Both the position numbers and the translations under genes were made by a program. Below the pieces are notes generated by a model that saw only the letters and a program-made list of their open reading frames with translations, was not told the origin of the DNA and did not search any database. This document shows positions 25,718 through 33,978 of a DNA stretch of 64,000 nucleotides, piece after piece (the first letter of the stretch is position 1; each line of letters begins with the position of its first letter). The stretch covers positions 1,922,001-1,986,000 of the forward strand of contig NZ_CP117884.1 of the NCBI RefSeq assembly GCF_028736235.1, read 5' to 3'. The DNA comes from Lacticaseibacillus pabuli (GTDB taxonomy: Bacteria > Bacillota > Bacilli > Lactobacillales > Lactobacillaceae).

Positions 25718-28000
25718 TTGGATCAAAAAAATGAAGCACTAACTGGGCTAGATGAACCAGATGCAGAGGCACGACTGCGCAAGGACGGGCCGAACGAAGT
25801 TGCCGAGAAACCATTCAGTTTTCCCCGTGCAATTGCTAAGCGCTTGTGGGAACCGTCTGCCTGGATTTTGGAGGGTGCCCTACTCCTCGAAATCATCTTA
25901 GGCAAGGGTATCCAGGCCGGGTTTATCGTTCTAATGCTATTGTTTGCTGCGTTGAACGGCGCGATTCAGGAACGGCGGGCAACCAAAGTACTGCACAGCC
26001 TAACTGATGAACTGGAAGTCACGGCGACGGTCATGCGGTCTGGCGAATGGCGCCGCGTTCCTGCACGTGAACTGGTTGTTGGGGACCTCGTTAGCCTGTC
26101 TGGCGGTGACCTCATCCCCGCTGACGTGCAGTTGCTTCAGGGCACTGCGGAAATTAACGAAAGTGCCATTACGGGTGAATCCGCATCGGTCGCCCGCAAA
26201 GTGGGCGAGTCAGCATACGCCGGAACCGAGCTCGTGCGCGGCGACATTCTCGCTCGCGTCACGGCAACCGGTAGTGCAAGCCGCTCTGGGAAGACCATCA
26301 GCTTGATAAACAAGAGCTCGGCACCAGGCCACTTGCAACAGTTGCTGGGTAAGATTATCGGTTACCTCGCCATTGTGGACGCTGTGCTTGCCGTCATCCT
26401 GGTCGCGACAACGTTAATTCGTCACGAAAACCTAATTTCAATGTTGCCATTCCTAGCGATGCTGGTCATCGCGACGATTCCAATCGCCATGCCATCCAGC
26501 TTTGCTGTGGCGAACTCCGTTGAGGCCAAGGTTCTGAGTCAGCAGCACATCCTCGTCAGCGACCTGACCGGGATACAAGAGGCTGCGAACATGAACGTTC
26601 TGCTGGTCGACAAAACCGGCACCATCACGGCCAACAAACCCAGCGTGGTTGGATTCCACAATTTATCTGACCATCCGGATACCGAAGTCGTTCAGATGGC
26701 GCTAACTGCAACTGACCAGCGCAAACCGAGTGTCATCGACAAAGCGATTCAGAACTACGCCGCCGATCAGCATCTAGACGCCCTGCCGCAAACCAGCTAC
26801 ACCCCGTTTGACTCTAGTACGGGCTACTCGGAAGTTGCCGCGCAAACGGCGACCGGTGCCGCCACGATTCGGCTTGGTGCGCTCAAACGCCTGCAGCATG
26901 TCACCAAGACGGCCGACATGCCCGCCGACCTCGACTTTTCGGCTGGGCGCACGACTGCGGTTGCGCTCGGCGATACGCTACTCGGCGTGTTCATTCTGCA
27001 AGACCAGCCGCGTCCCGATAGCGCCGCTGCGATTACGAACATTCAATCACGCGGGGTAAAGGTCATGATGCTCACGGGGGACAATCAAAAGACTGCCGCT
27101 GCCGTTGCCAAGGACGTTAAACTGCAGGGACACGTCGTTTCTTACAGCGACTTGCAGGACGACACACCGATTGAAGAACTTGCTGGTATCGCCGACGTTG
27201 TGCCAGAGGATAAGCTGGCAATCGTTGAAAAGTTCCAAAAGGCTGGCTATATAGTCGGTATGACTGGGGACGGCGTGAATGACGCCCCTGCTCTCAAGCA
27301 AGCCGACTTAGGGGTGGCTGTCTCCACGGCGGTTGACCTCGCCAAGCGGTCTGCACGAATGGTACTCATGACGCCCGGTCTCAGTTCCATCACCGACATC
27401 CTCGATAGTGGGCACCGCGTTTACCAACGCATGATGACCTGGACGATTACCAAGCTATCACGTGCCGCCCAGCTGAGTATCCTGCTGACGTTCGGCTACC
27501 TTATTTTCGGGTTCCTTCCGTTAACGCTGAACGCCATGATTCTGGTCGCCATCTTAAACGACCTCGTCACGCTGGTACTGGGCACCGACCACACCACCAT
27601 CAGTTACCACCCCGAGGCTTGGAACATGGCCAAGCTCAGTAAGTCTGCTGGCATTCTTGCCGCGGGTTGGACCGTGGCCGGCTTCGGCTGGCTTCTATGG
27701 CTGATTCACATCGGTCTGAACGCTGGGCAAATCAGCACGGCCCTTTACTGCTTCCTGATTTTCAGTGCGATGCTCACCATTCTCATGACCCGCACCAAGA
27801 AGACATACTGGACGGATCACGCCAGTCACCAGGTCAACGAGGCCATCGCGGGCAACACGGTATTAACCTTTATTCTGGCCGGATTCGGCTGGGGTGTCGC
27901 GGCCATTAGCTGGCAATTAATCGCAATTTCGGTTGTGCTGACGCTCGTGGTTGGCGTTATACTGACCCTATTATCAACTTGGATTCGCAAATCCATTTAA
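25718..28000 (+). CDS. P-type ATPase of the proton-efflux (P3A-like) group
   Basis: 760 residues. The N-terminal GLDEPDAEARLRKDGPNEV is a P3A-type entry; TGESASVARKVG is the actuator loop, DKTGTIT the phosphorylated Asp, and MTGDGVNDAPALKQAD the hinge. Ten membrane helices are likely. It most resembles plasma-membrane H+-ATPases of bacteria, so proton export or pH defence is inferred. I choose the TTG at 25718, 8 nt after AAGGAGGG; the GTG at 25709 touches the SD. A MerR gene follows after 15 nt. Confidence 0.83.
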   Translation: MDQKNEALTGLDEPDAEARLRKDGPNEVAEKPFSFPRAIAKRLWEPSAWILEGALLLEIILGKGIQAGFIVLMLLFAALNGAIQERRATKVLHSLTDELEVTATVMRSGEWRRVPARELVVGDLVSLSGGDLIPADVQLLQGTAEINESAITGESASVARKVGESAYAGTELVRGDILARVTATGSASRSGKTISLINKSSAPGHLQQLLGKIIGYLAIVDAVLAVILVATTLIRHENLISMLPFLAMLVIATIPIAMPSSFAVANSVEAKVLSQQHILVSDLTGIQEAANMNVLLVDKTGTITANKPSVVGFHNLSDHPDTEVVQMALTATDQRKPSVIDKAIQNYAADQHLDALPQTSYTPFDSSTGYSEVAAQTATGAATIRLGALKRLQHVTKTADMPADLDFSAGRTTAVALGDTLLGVFILQDQPRPDSAAAITNIQSRGVKVMMLTGDNQKTAAAVAKDVKLQGHVVSYSDLQDDTPIEELAGIADVVPEDKLAIVEKFQKAGYIVGMTGDGVNDAPALKQADLGVAVSTAVDLAKRSARMVLMTPGLSSITDILDSGHRVYQRMMTWTITKLSRAAQLSILLTFGYLIFGFLPLTLNAMILVAILNDLVTLVLGTDHTTISYHPEAWNMAKLSKSAGILAAGWTVAGFGWLLWLIHIGLNAGQISTALYCFLIFSAMLTILMTRTKKTYWTDHASHQVNEAIAGNTVLTFILAGFGWGVAAISWQLIAISVVLTLVVGVILTLLSTWIRKSI

Positions 28001-28015
28001 CACGAGGAACTGCCC

Positions 28016-28411
28016 ATGACCATGACGCTCAAAGAAGTCGCCGCGTACTATGACATTTCAGAACACACGCTGCGCTATTATGACAAGATTAACCTCGTTC
28101 CTGGTATCACCCGGGACGCGCACGGCTACCGTGTCTTTTCGGATTTGGCCGTGGGGTGGTTGCGATACATCATCGCATTTCGGTCGACGGGGATGCCGAT
28201 TGCCGACGTGCGCCACTACATCGAACTGGATAATCAGGGGGATGTAACGCAAAGTGAGCGCCTGGCGATGCTTGAAAAGCAAGCCGCTCACCTGCGCAAG
28301 CAGATTGCCAACCTGCAGCAGCAACAGGACCTGATTGAAACGAAGATCAGTCATTTCAAGGCGGATACCGCCACACCACATGCAGATGCGCTTGTGGTCA
28401 AAGGCGTTTAG
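28016..28411 (+). CDS. MerR family regulator downstream of the P-type ATPase
   Basis: 131 residues with a MerR winged helix (LKEVAAYYDISEHTLRYYDKINLVP) and a Gln-rich coiled coil (IANLQQQQDLIETK). At the position of the sensing Cys of NmlR-type proteins it has Ala-Phe (RYIIAFRSTGM), so thiol sensing is unlikely. It is transcribed with the ATPase gene (15-nt gap, SD CGAGGAA). It may control that operon, or a target elsewhere. Confidence 0.78.
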   Translation: MTMTLKEVAAYYDISEHTLRYYDKINLVPGITRDAHGYRVFSDLAVGWLRYIIAFRSTGMPIADVRHYIELDNQGDVTQSERLAMLEKQAAHLRKQIANLQQQQDLIETKISHFKADTATPHADALVVKGV

Positions 28412-28422
28412 CCGCAGAAAAT

Positions 28423-28475
28423 AAACACGACCAATTGCAAATCCAGCATTAACGGATTTGCGGTTGGCCGTGTTT
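28423..28475 (+). terminator. Terminator after the ATPase-merR operon
   Basis: AACACG.CCAA.TGCAAATCC pairs with GGATTTGC.TTGG.CGTGTTTT around AGCATTAAC. Confidence 0.85.
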
Positions 28476-28499
28476 TGCTATGTACCTGATCACCGTTGA

Positions 28500-28541
28500 A
28501 AATGATACCGCTATCATTTAACTATCAAATTGCCGTATAAT
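28500..28541 (+). promoter_or_regulatory. Promoter and inverted-repeat operator of the FAD protein gene
   Basis: TATAAT lies at 28536-28541. AAATGATA (28500-28507) and TATCATTT (28512-28519) form a perfect 8-4-8 inverted repeat over the expected -35, which is otherwise weak. This suggests a repressor or a required activator. The regulator is not identified. Confidence 0.6.
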
Positions 28542-28584
28542 TAAGTTACACAAGCAACACTGTAGTTACAAAAGGAGGCAAATT

Positions 28585-30420
28585 ATGAAAATCGCACTCA
28601 TTGGCGCCGGTCCCCGCGGCCTCATCACCTTGGGCCGTTTGGTGGCCTTGCAGCCGGTCAGCACACACCGCCGCTTGGATATCACAGTCTTTGACCCCTA
28701 TCCTGCTGGTGGCCGTGTTTGGCAAACAGGTCAAAACGCCCACCTGATCATGAACACCCCGGCGCAACACATCACCTTGTTTTACGACCAGAGTGTTCAG
28801 GACCCTGGTCCGCTCACCACTGGCCCCAACTTAGCCAAGTGGGCACACACTTTAGCTGCGGACTTTATCGGTCAGCTGCCCGCCTTTCCCAACCAAGCCG
28901 TTTTGATGGCAGAGGCCGCTACCCTCCAGCCAAATGACTACACTTCCCGCGCGCTCTACGGGGCATATTGTCAGTGGTTCACCGAAACCCTGCTCGAAAA
29001 CCTGCCCGTTGGTGTGACCGTCAACTACGAGCAAACCTCAGTTACGGCGGTTCATCCGCAGATATCTGGTTACCAGGTCGTCACGGATGAGTTGACGTTC
29101 CAAGCTGATGCAGTTGCGATGGCGCTGGGCAATATTGAAAACTCGCTGACCCGTGACCAGGAGGAATTGGCCAGTTTTGCCAGTGAACACGACTATTTGT
29201 ACCTACCGCCAAACTTCCCGGCAGACGTGGATTTATCCGCAATCAAGTCAAGCGACGAGGTGATTTTGCGGGGCCTAGGAATGTCATTCTTCGACTTCAC
29301 GATTCTTCTGACGGAAGGCCGCGGCGGGACTTTCACAAAGACTGCAGATGGCCTGGTTTACCACCCCAGCGGCCGTGAGCCCCATATCGTTGGCGGATCC
29401 CGGCGTGGTTTTCCCTACCATGCCAAGGGTCGGAATCAAAAGTCAGCCGGTGAACAAGTTCACGCGCACTTTTTGACTGACCAGCAAATAGCCGATTGGG
29501 CCAAGCAACGCCCCATCCCAGGCAAGGTCTTTTGGCAGGCAATGCAACACGAAATGGAATACACCTACTACACCTTATTACTGCAGAAGTATCCGCAAAT
29601 CGACTTGCCAACCTTCCAAAATGATTTTCTGAATAACCCAGACAAAACGTTACGTGAGCTCACGATTAAGGACAGTGATCGCCTCAACTGGGACCAGGTG
29701 ATTAACCCAGCCACCGACAACAACGCCGATTTTGAATCGCTGATGAAACAGTATCTTACTGACGACATCGATGCGGCCTTGTTGGGTACAAAGACTGGGC
29801 CGTTAACCGCCGCGCTGGAGGTGCTCCGCGACTTGCGCGATCCCGTCCGCAAAGTGCTTGCAGCGGGCTTATTAACGGACGACGAATACCTCGATTTCTT
29901 CCTGCGCACGTTTAACGGCATCAACAATTTCCTATCCATCGGACCGCCAGTGATGCGGACACAGCAGCTACTTGCCTTGATGGACGCCGGGATTGTCAGC
30001 ATCTTGCCGCCACAAATGCGGGTCGAGGGCAAGAACGGCTACTTTGAAGCCACCAGCGCCGTGGACAAATCAGTGGTGTATCACGGCACTGCGCTGATCG
30101 AAGCCCGCATGCCTGCGGTGAACGCCCCCACTGCGCAAAATCCGCTTCTGCAGCAACTGCTGCACGATGGCCTCGCCGCGCCTTACGAGTTGCAACTGGC
30201 GGGCGAACGCCGTTTCCAGTCTGGTGCCATTCTAATTGACCAAAACACCTGCCGTCTCATCAACAGTCATGGCCAGTACGAAACGGGCCTATACTTCTGG
30301 GGTGTACCGACTGAAGGCGCCAGCTGGCTGACAACCGCCAGTCCAAGGCCGCACGTCAACCACATCATTCTGCGGCAGGCAAACCACATTGCCCGGGAAA
30401 TGTTGGGGATTATGAGTTAA
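28585..30420 (+). CDS. FAD/NAD(P)-binding protein (NAD_binding_9 type)
   Basis: 611 residues. IALIGAGPRGLITLGRL is an FAD-binding Rossmann motif with the GPRG variant of this family. DPYPAGGRVWQTGQ and TPAQHITLF follow, then an AMALGNIE stretch and a C-terminal GVPTEGASWLT. The family is widespread in Firmicutes and poorly characterised; no reaction is assigned. The SD is AAAGGAGG. It has its own inducible-looking promoter. Confidence 0.78.
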   Translation: MKIALIGAGPRGLITLGRLVALQPVSTHRRLDITVFDPYPAGGRVWQTGQNAHLIMNTPAQHITLFYDQSVQDPGPLTTGPNLAKWAHTLAADFIGQLPAFPNQAVLMAEAATLQPNDYTSRALYGAYCQWFTETLLENLPVGVTVNYEQTSVTAVHPQISGYQVVTDELTFQADAVAMALGNIENSLTRDQEELASFASEHDYLYLPPNFPADVDLSAIKSSDEVILRGLGMSFFDFTILLTEGRGGTFTKTADGLVYHPSGREPHIVGGSRRGFPYHAKGRNQKSAGEQVHAHFLTDQQIADWAKQRPIPGKVFWQAMQHEMEYTYYTLLLQKYPQIDLPTFQNDFLNNPDKTLRELTIKDSDRLNWDQVINPATDNNADFESLMKQYLTDDIDAALLGTKTGPLTAALEVLRDLRDPVRKVLAAGLLTDDEYLDFFLRTFNGINNFLSIGPPVMRTQQLLALMDAGIVSILPPQMRVEGKNGYFEATSAVDKSVVYHGTALIEARMPAVNAPTAQNPLLQQLLHDGLAAPYELQLAGERRFQSGAILIDQNTCRLINSHGQYETGLYFWGVPTEGASWLTTASPRPHVNHIILRQANHIAREMLGIMS

Positions 30421-30498
30421 GATCAACCCATCATCGCCTGACATCATGCGACTTCAAGTTTGCCGCACAAACGTATGTTCATCCGATTGTGCCTGTGC

Positions 30499-30605
30499 TA
30501 AGATTAATTTCTAAGACATCGCGCATGCTAACGGTGTCCGCCGTCGCGTTTGCGAATGCCCACATCGACTAAAAGAGTCGTGCCAACGCGCGACTCTTTT
30601 TATTT
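30499..30605 (+). ncRNA. Possible short transcript or leader ahead of the Cys-motif protein gene
   Basis: An extended -10 TGCTAAGAT (TAAGAT 30499-30504) is followed about 70 nt later by a strong terminator. The stretch between is GC-rich and can fold. It could be a small RNA of about 95 nt or a terminated leader of the next gene. The -35 is poor. Confidence 0.3.
30571..30605 (+). terminator. Terminator upstream of the Cys-motif protein gene
   Basis: AAAAGAGTCG pairs with CGACTCTTTTT around TGCCAACGCG, followed by ATTTT. It lies 34 nt before the chosen start of the next gene and 150 nt after the FAD gene. Confidence 0.8.
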
Positions 30606-30638
30606 TGACACATGCAAGCAATTGATAAGGACGAGCAA

Positions 30639-31730
30639 ATGGACACAGCATCTTTGAGCGCCAAACAGCGCAGCAACATCTGGAACAGCCTCAGCCGCAT
30701 TCAGCAACAGGCCATCATGCAGTTAACCCAGTTTAGTTTACGGAAAAACGTCATCGGTCAAAGCTTTAATGGCCATGACCATTGGCGTCTGACCAAAGTG
30801 AACATTGATTACAACTGGGAATCCCGACGAACCGGTCAACGTGCGGTCCTCACCTGCCTTTGCGGACATCCTTTGAAGTATCAATTCGAACTGCATCGTC
30901 TGCCAAAACAAGACCAGCAAGTGCTTCTCGGCTACGCTTGCTTTGCAGATTACGCCGGCATCGACCGCGATGTCACCCGACGACTCCGCGACGACGTGGA
31001 CGCCATTCAAGGCGAAATGGACTACACCTTGTCTTGGTACATCAAGGGTCGCCGTTTCCCAGAAAAATCGCTGGGTCTGGCAATTGATGGGGGTGCAATT
31101 GACGGCATGTCTGACCTGAAACAACGGGTTACCCTACTGCGCCAGGCAGATTTTCCAATGAATCAAGCAGACAACCAAGTGGTACGCAGCTTAGTTCGCG
31201 CCTGGAAGAAGCAACACCAATCACAACCGGCCACTAAGCGAACACGCGCTAAGCAGCCTGCTCTAAGTCGCAATCCAGAAATCGCACGAATACGCCGCCA
31301 GTTAAAGACAAGTACGCGATACGCTGTCGCAACATATACTGACACACTCACGACACTGATACAGGCCATTCAAGCGGATCCCGAGTTGCAAAATCGGCGG
31401 ACAATTCTGCGCCGACTCAGCCAATTTAGTGAGAATGCTAATCGATTGGTCAAAACAATTTCCACTCCGGATGCAAAAATGCTCTTAACACTTAAACTGC
31501 ACGTTCTACAAACCAAACAATTATCGGTCGAAGATTTTCGCAAGCTCGATACCTGGGCGCGAAAGTTTGCACAAGTTGAACGTGCGACAGCACCGCGGCG
31601 ACAAAAGACGCGTCAATCCCAAACAACATATTCCGGTCCCAATCTTAAAATTCTGCGGCAAGGTAAACACCGCTTTGCTAAAGACGAGGCCATCCGCTAT
31701 CAACGTTATATAGAAATGACGGGACATTAA
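30639..31730 (+). CDS. Uncharacterised basic protein with a CxCGH motif
   Basis: 363 residues, Gln- and Arg-rich. I do not recognise a named family. LTCLCGHPLKYQFEL followed by LLGYACFADYAGID resembles a small metal-binding module (Cys-x-Cys-Gly, then Cys with nearby acids) seen in some hypothetical and phage proteins. The basic middle (TKRTRAKQPALSR) suggests nucleic acid contact; both points are inference. The ATG at 30639 has AAGGA at 30628-30632; the ATG at 30612 has no SD. Own terminator at 31748. Confidence 0.6.
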   Translation: MDTASLSAKQRSNIWNSLSRIQQQAIMQLTQFSLRKNVIGQSFNGHDHWRLTKVNIDYNWESRRTGQRAVLTCLCGHPLKYQFELHRLPKQDQQVLLGYACFADYAGIDRDVTRRLRDDVDAIQGEMDYTLSWYIKGRRFPEKSLGLAIDGGAIDGMSDLKQRVTLLRQADFPMNQADNQVVRSLVRAWKKQHQSQPATKRTRAKQPALSRNPEIARIRRQLKTSTRYAVATYTDTLTTLIQAIQADPELQNRRTILRRLSQFSENANRLVKTISTPDAKMLLTLKLHVLQTKQLSVEDFRKLDTWARKFAQVERATAPRRQKTRQSQTTYSGPNLKILRQGKHRFAKDEAIRYQRYIEMTGH

Positions 31731-31747
31731 CACACGAAAGACAAATA

Positions 31748-31790
31748 ACAAAGCGGGTAAGACTCAGCAGAGTGCTTGCCCGTTTTGTGT
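31748..31790 (+). terminator. Terminator after the CxCGH protein gene
   Basis: ACAAAGCGGGTAAG pairs with CTTGCCCGTTTTGT around ACTCAGCAGAGTG. Confidence 0.7.
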
Positions 31791-31898
31791 ACTCCTGGAT
31801 AATTACCTGCAAGGTCCCGCGAAGCATAAAAGTATAAAAGTATAAAAACATAATTTTATACTAGTGACGTCAACTCAGACTTAATTCGTCACAATTAG

Positions 31899-31927
31899 TT
31901 GACATGTTAATCAGTAGGGCGTACTCT
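31899..31927 (+). promoter_or_regulatory. Promoter of the tetR/Fe-S-like operon
   Basis: TTGACA (31899-31904) and TACTCT (31922-31927) with a 17-bp spacer. GTTG-AA-CAAC (31934-31943), close to the start point, is a small dyad. An AT-rich tract with repeated AGTATAAAA lies at about 31825-31860. Confidence 0.65.
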
Positions 31928-31968
31928 TTAATTGTTGAACAACTGTTAAAGAATAAAAGAGGTATGAA

Positions 31969-32550
31969 ATGGCAAGAACACGTGGATTTGATTCAGACCA
32001 AACACTGGAAAAAGTGATGATTACCTTCTGGCAAAACGGCTTTGATCAAACCGGTGTCAGAGAGCTAACCGCAGCTAGCGGCGTCAAACCGCAAAGTCTT
32101 TACAACGCTTACGGACGCAAAGAAGGCCTCTTTGCACATGCACTTAAACATTACCTTACCGTTGCAGAGCACGCAGCAGACGCTGTTGTTACCAGTGAAC
32201 AGACCGCCCCAGAAAAATTGGTTCAGTTGCTCATTCTTGATTGGGGCAGCTTACCCTACCCGAACGGTTGCATGATTATCAGTGCAATGAGTGAATTCGA
32301 AAAAATCAATCCGAATCTATCTGACCTTGCCCAACAACTGTTTGACTATCTGACGAACCGATTTGTCCAAATTTTACAAATGATGCCCAATCAATTGCGC
32401 ACTGACTTAGACGTTCAAGACATTGCACAAACCCTGCTCACCGTTCACAACGGACTACAGATATCTGCGCGTAATGGTGCGCCGATGTCTGAGCTCCAAG
32501 CAATTGCTCACACCACGGTCCAAGCAATTTTGAAGGAGGAAGCAAAATGA
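31969..32550 (+). CDS. TetR/AcrR family regulator
   Basis: 193 residues. The N-terminal helix-turn-helix (FDQTGVRELTAASGVKPQSLYNAYGRKEGLF) is typical. The effector domain has Cys in YPNGCMIISAM, a motif of a TetR subgroup. The gene overlaps the next one by ATGA, so the two products are made together. The target is probably its own operon. Confidence 0.85.
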   Translation: MARTRGFDSDQTLEKVMITFWQNGFDQTGVRELTAASGVKPQSLYNAYGRKEGLFAHALKHYLTVAEHAADAVVTSEQTAPEKLVQLLILDWGSLPYPNGCMIISAMSEFEKINPNLSDLAQQLFDYLTNRFVQILQMMPNQLRTDLDVQDIAQTLLTVHNGLQISARNGAPMSELQAIAHTTVQAILKEEAK

Positions 32551-32912
32551 AACTCTCATTATGTGTCGACGCTATCCGTAAACTAGAAGCCTACCAGGCG
32601 CCCGATACCCAGATTCTGATTGACCTCGATGATGGTGTCGGTCCCTACTCAACATTACTGATGGAAAACGGCCTGAAGTACCGCTTGCTTGTGGTCCCTG
32701 CAGATTCCGTTCCAGCAGATTTCAACCACACATTGGTTTCCGAAGTCGGCCCCATCCGATTTAACGACGCAACTGCAATGTACCTAGATAACACGATGTC
32801 CTTGCGTTTTGATGCCAAACGCGACGCTTTCCAACTTTGGAGCAACGCTGGGCTACTCGAATCAGATTTGCCAATTCTGAGCGCAACACCACAAGTTGCC
32901 CGACTTCAATAA
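32547..32912 (+). CDS. Iron-sulfur cluster biosynthesis (HesB-like) family protein
   Basis: 121 residues. LIDLDDGVGPYST, followed by YRLLVV and GPIRFNDATAMYLDNTMSLRFD, follows a lactobacillar family named after Fe-S biosynthesis proteins. No conserved Cys ligands are visible (one Cys, residue 6), so a true scaffold role is doubtful. It is translationally coupled to tetR (ATGA overlap, SD AAGGAGG). Confidence 0.7.
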   Translation: MKLSLCVDAIRKLEAYQAPDTQILIDLDDGVGPYSTLLMENGLKYRLLVVPADSVPADFNHTLVSEVGPIRFNDATAMYLDNTMSLRFDAKRDAFQLWSNAGLLESDLPILSATPQVARLQ

Positions 32913-32928
32913 CAGATGATAATCAGCA

Positions 32929-32972
32929 GACACAAAGGGACGAGTTCAATGAACTCGCCCCTTTTGTGTCTT
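32929..32972. terminator. Bidirectional terminator between converging genes
   Basis: GACACAAA-GGG-CGAGTTCA pairs with TGAACTCG-CCC-TTTTGTGTC around a short centre, between the HesB-like gene and the converging SDR gene. Confidence 0.75.
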
Positions 32973-33002
32973 CAATTGGTTATCTGGTTTCTTGCGGTAT
33001 CC

Positions 33003-33869
33003 CTATTTAGCTTCGTAATCATCAGCATCCGTCGCGAATGCCAGGTCCTTCTGCTTTTCTAAGGCCGCTAGCCGCGCCGCCAAACTGGCATGAATCTGCG
33101 CGTAGGCGTCGCTACCCAAGGTCATGCGGAGCGGCCCATCCCCTTCGTCAACGCGCCGCACAATCGCGTCCGCCATCTTTTGCGGATCACCGGCAATTTG
33201 CTTCAGCATCGCCTCCGCATCAGTTCCGGGTACGGCGCCTTTGATGTACGCCGTCAAGTTGCCAGCAGCTGACCCCTGGTATGCAGGCATATCGGCACCA
33301 AAAGCCCCCTTCACACCAAAACCAGTTCGAATGCCACCCGGCTCCACAACTGTGACGTGAACGTTAAATGGCGCGACTTCCAGTGCCATGGCCTCAAATG
33401 CGGCTTCGACCGCATACTTGGAGGCACTGTAAATACCCATCGCTGGTGATGTATACTCCCCAGCCATACTTGAAATTTGAACAATCTGGCCACGACCTTG
33501 CTTACGAAAATAGGGTAAGAATGCCCGCGCGGTGTTGAGCGAGCCAAACAGGTTAACGGCGAAGACATCCGTCGTCTGTTGCGCGCTGATGCTCTCAACG
33601 GGTCCGTAGATGCCATATGCCGCGTTATTCAGCAGCACATCTATCGTGCCCAAATCTTTGAACGCACGCGCAACCACCTGCTGCACGTCATCCGGATCCT
33701 GCAGATTCATCGTGGCCTCCCACAACTGATCCCCATATGCCGTCTTTAAGTCTGCAAGCGCACCAGCACGATGCGTGGTCGCCGCCACACGATCACCACG
33801 TTTGAGCAAATCGCGCACAACCAAAGATGCCAGACCACCAGTTGCACCCGTAATAAACCATGTCTTCAT
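33003..33869 (-). CDS. Short-chain dehydrogenase/reductase under TetR control
   Basis: 288 residues. TGATGGLASLV is the cofactor loop, NNAAYG follows, with ISSMAGEYTSP and YSASKYAVEA (Tyr-x3-Lys). The length and C-terminal extension fit the oxidoreductase group often annotated as SDR or ketoreductase. It diverges from a tetR gene. Its promoter (TTGACA-N17-TATACT) is filled by a palindromic operator, so it is probably repressed until an inducer is present. Confidence 0.85.
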   Translation of the reverse strand: MKTWFITGATGGLASLVVRDLLKRGDRVAATTHRAGALADLKTAYGDQLWEATMNLQDPDDVQQVVARAFKDLGTIDVLLNNAAYGIYGPVESISAQQTTDVFAVNLFGSLNTARAFLPYFRKQGRGQIVQISSMAGEYTSPAMGIYSASKYAVEAAFEAMALEVAPFNVHVTVVEPGGIRTGFGVKGAFGADMPAYQGSAAGNLTAYIKGAVPGTDAEAMLKQIAGDPQKMADAIVRRVDEGDGPLRMTLGSDAYAQIHASLAARLAALEKQKDLAFATDADDYEAK

Positions 33870-33886
33870 ACCTGTACCTCCATTTT

Positions 33887-33904
33887 AGAGATAGTGCTAT
33901 CTCT
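33887..33904. promoter_or_regulatory. TetR operator 1
   Basis: AGAGATAGTGCTATCTCT is a perfect inverted repeat with 8-bp arms and a 2-bp centre. It lies just downstream of the SDR start point, in the leader. Confidence 0.8.
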
Positions 33905-33918
33905 AATTAATACAGCTC

Positions 33919-33947
33919 AGTATAGAGATAGTATTATCTCTTGTCAA
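33919..33947 (-). promoter_or_regulatory. SDR promoter with TetR operator 2 in its spacer
   Basis: On the minus strand, TTGACA (33942-33947) and TATACT (33919-33924) with a 17-bp spacer. The repeat AGAGATAGTATTATCTCT (33924-33941) fills the spacer and overlaps the -10. Its centre is 37 bp from that of operator 1. Confidence 0.85.
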
Positions 33948-33963
33948 CCCCGAGGATTCGTGT

Positions 33964-33978
33964 ATGCTTAACCTATGA
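33964..33978 (+). CDS. Four-codon minicistron coupled to tetR
   Basis: ATG CTT AAC CTA TGA (MLNL) starts 8 nt after GAGGA (33952-33956). Its stop overlaps the tetR start as ATGA (33975-33978). tetR itself has no SD, so its translation probably depends on re-initiation after this minicistron. Short coupling frames of this kind are easily missed. Confidence 0.55.
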   Translation: MLNL

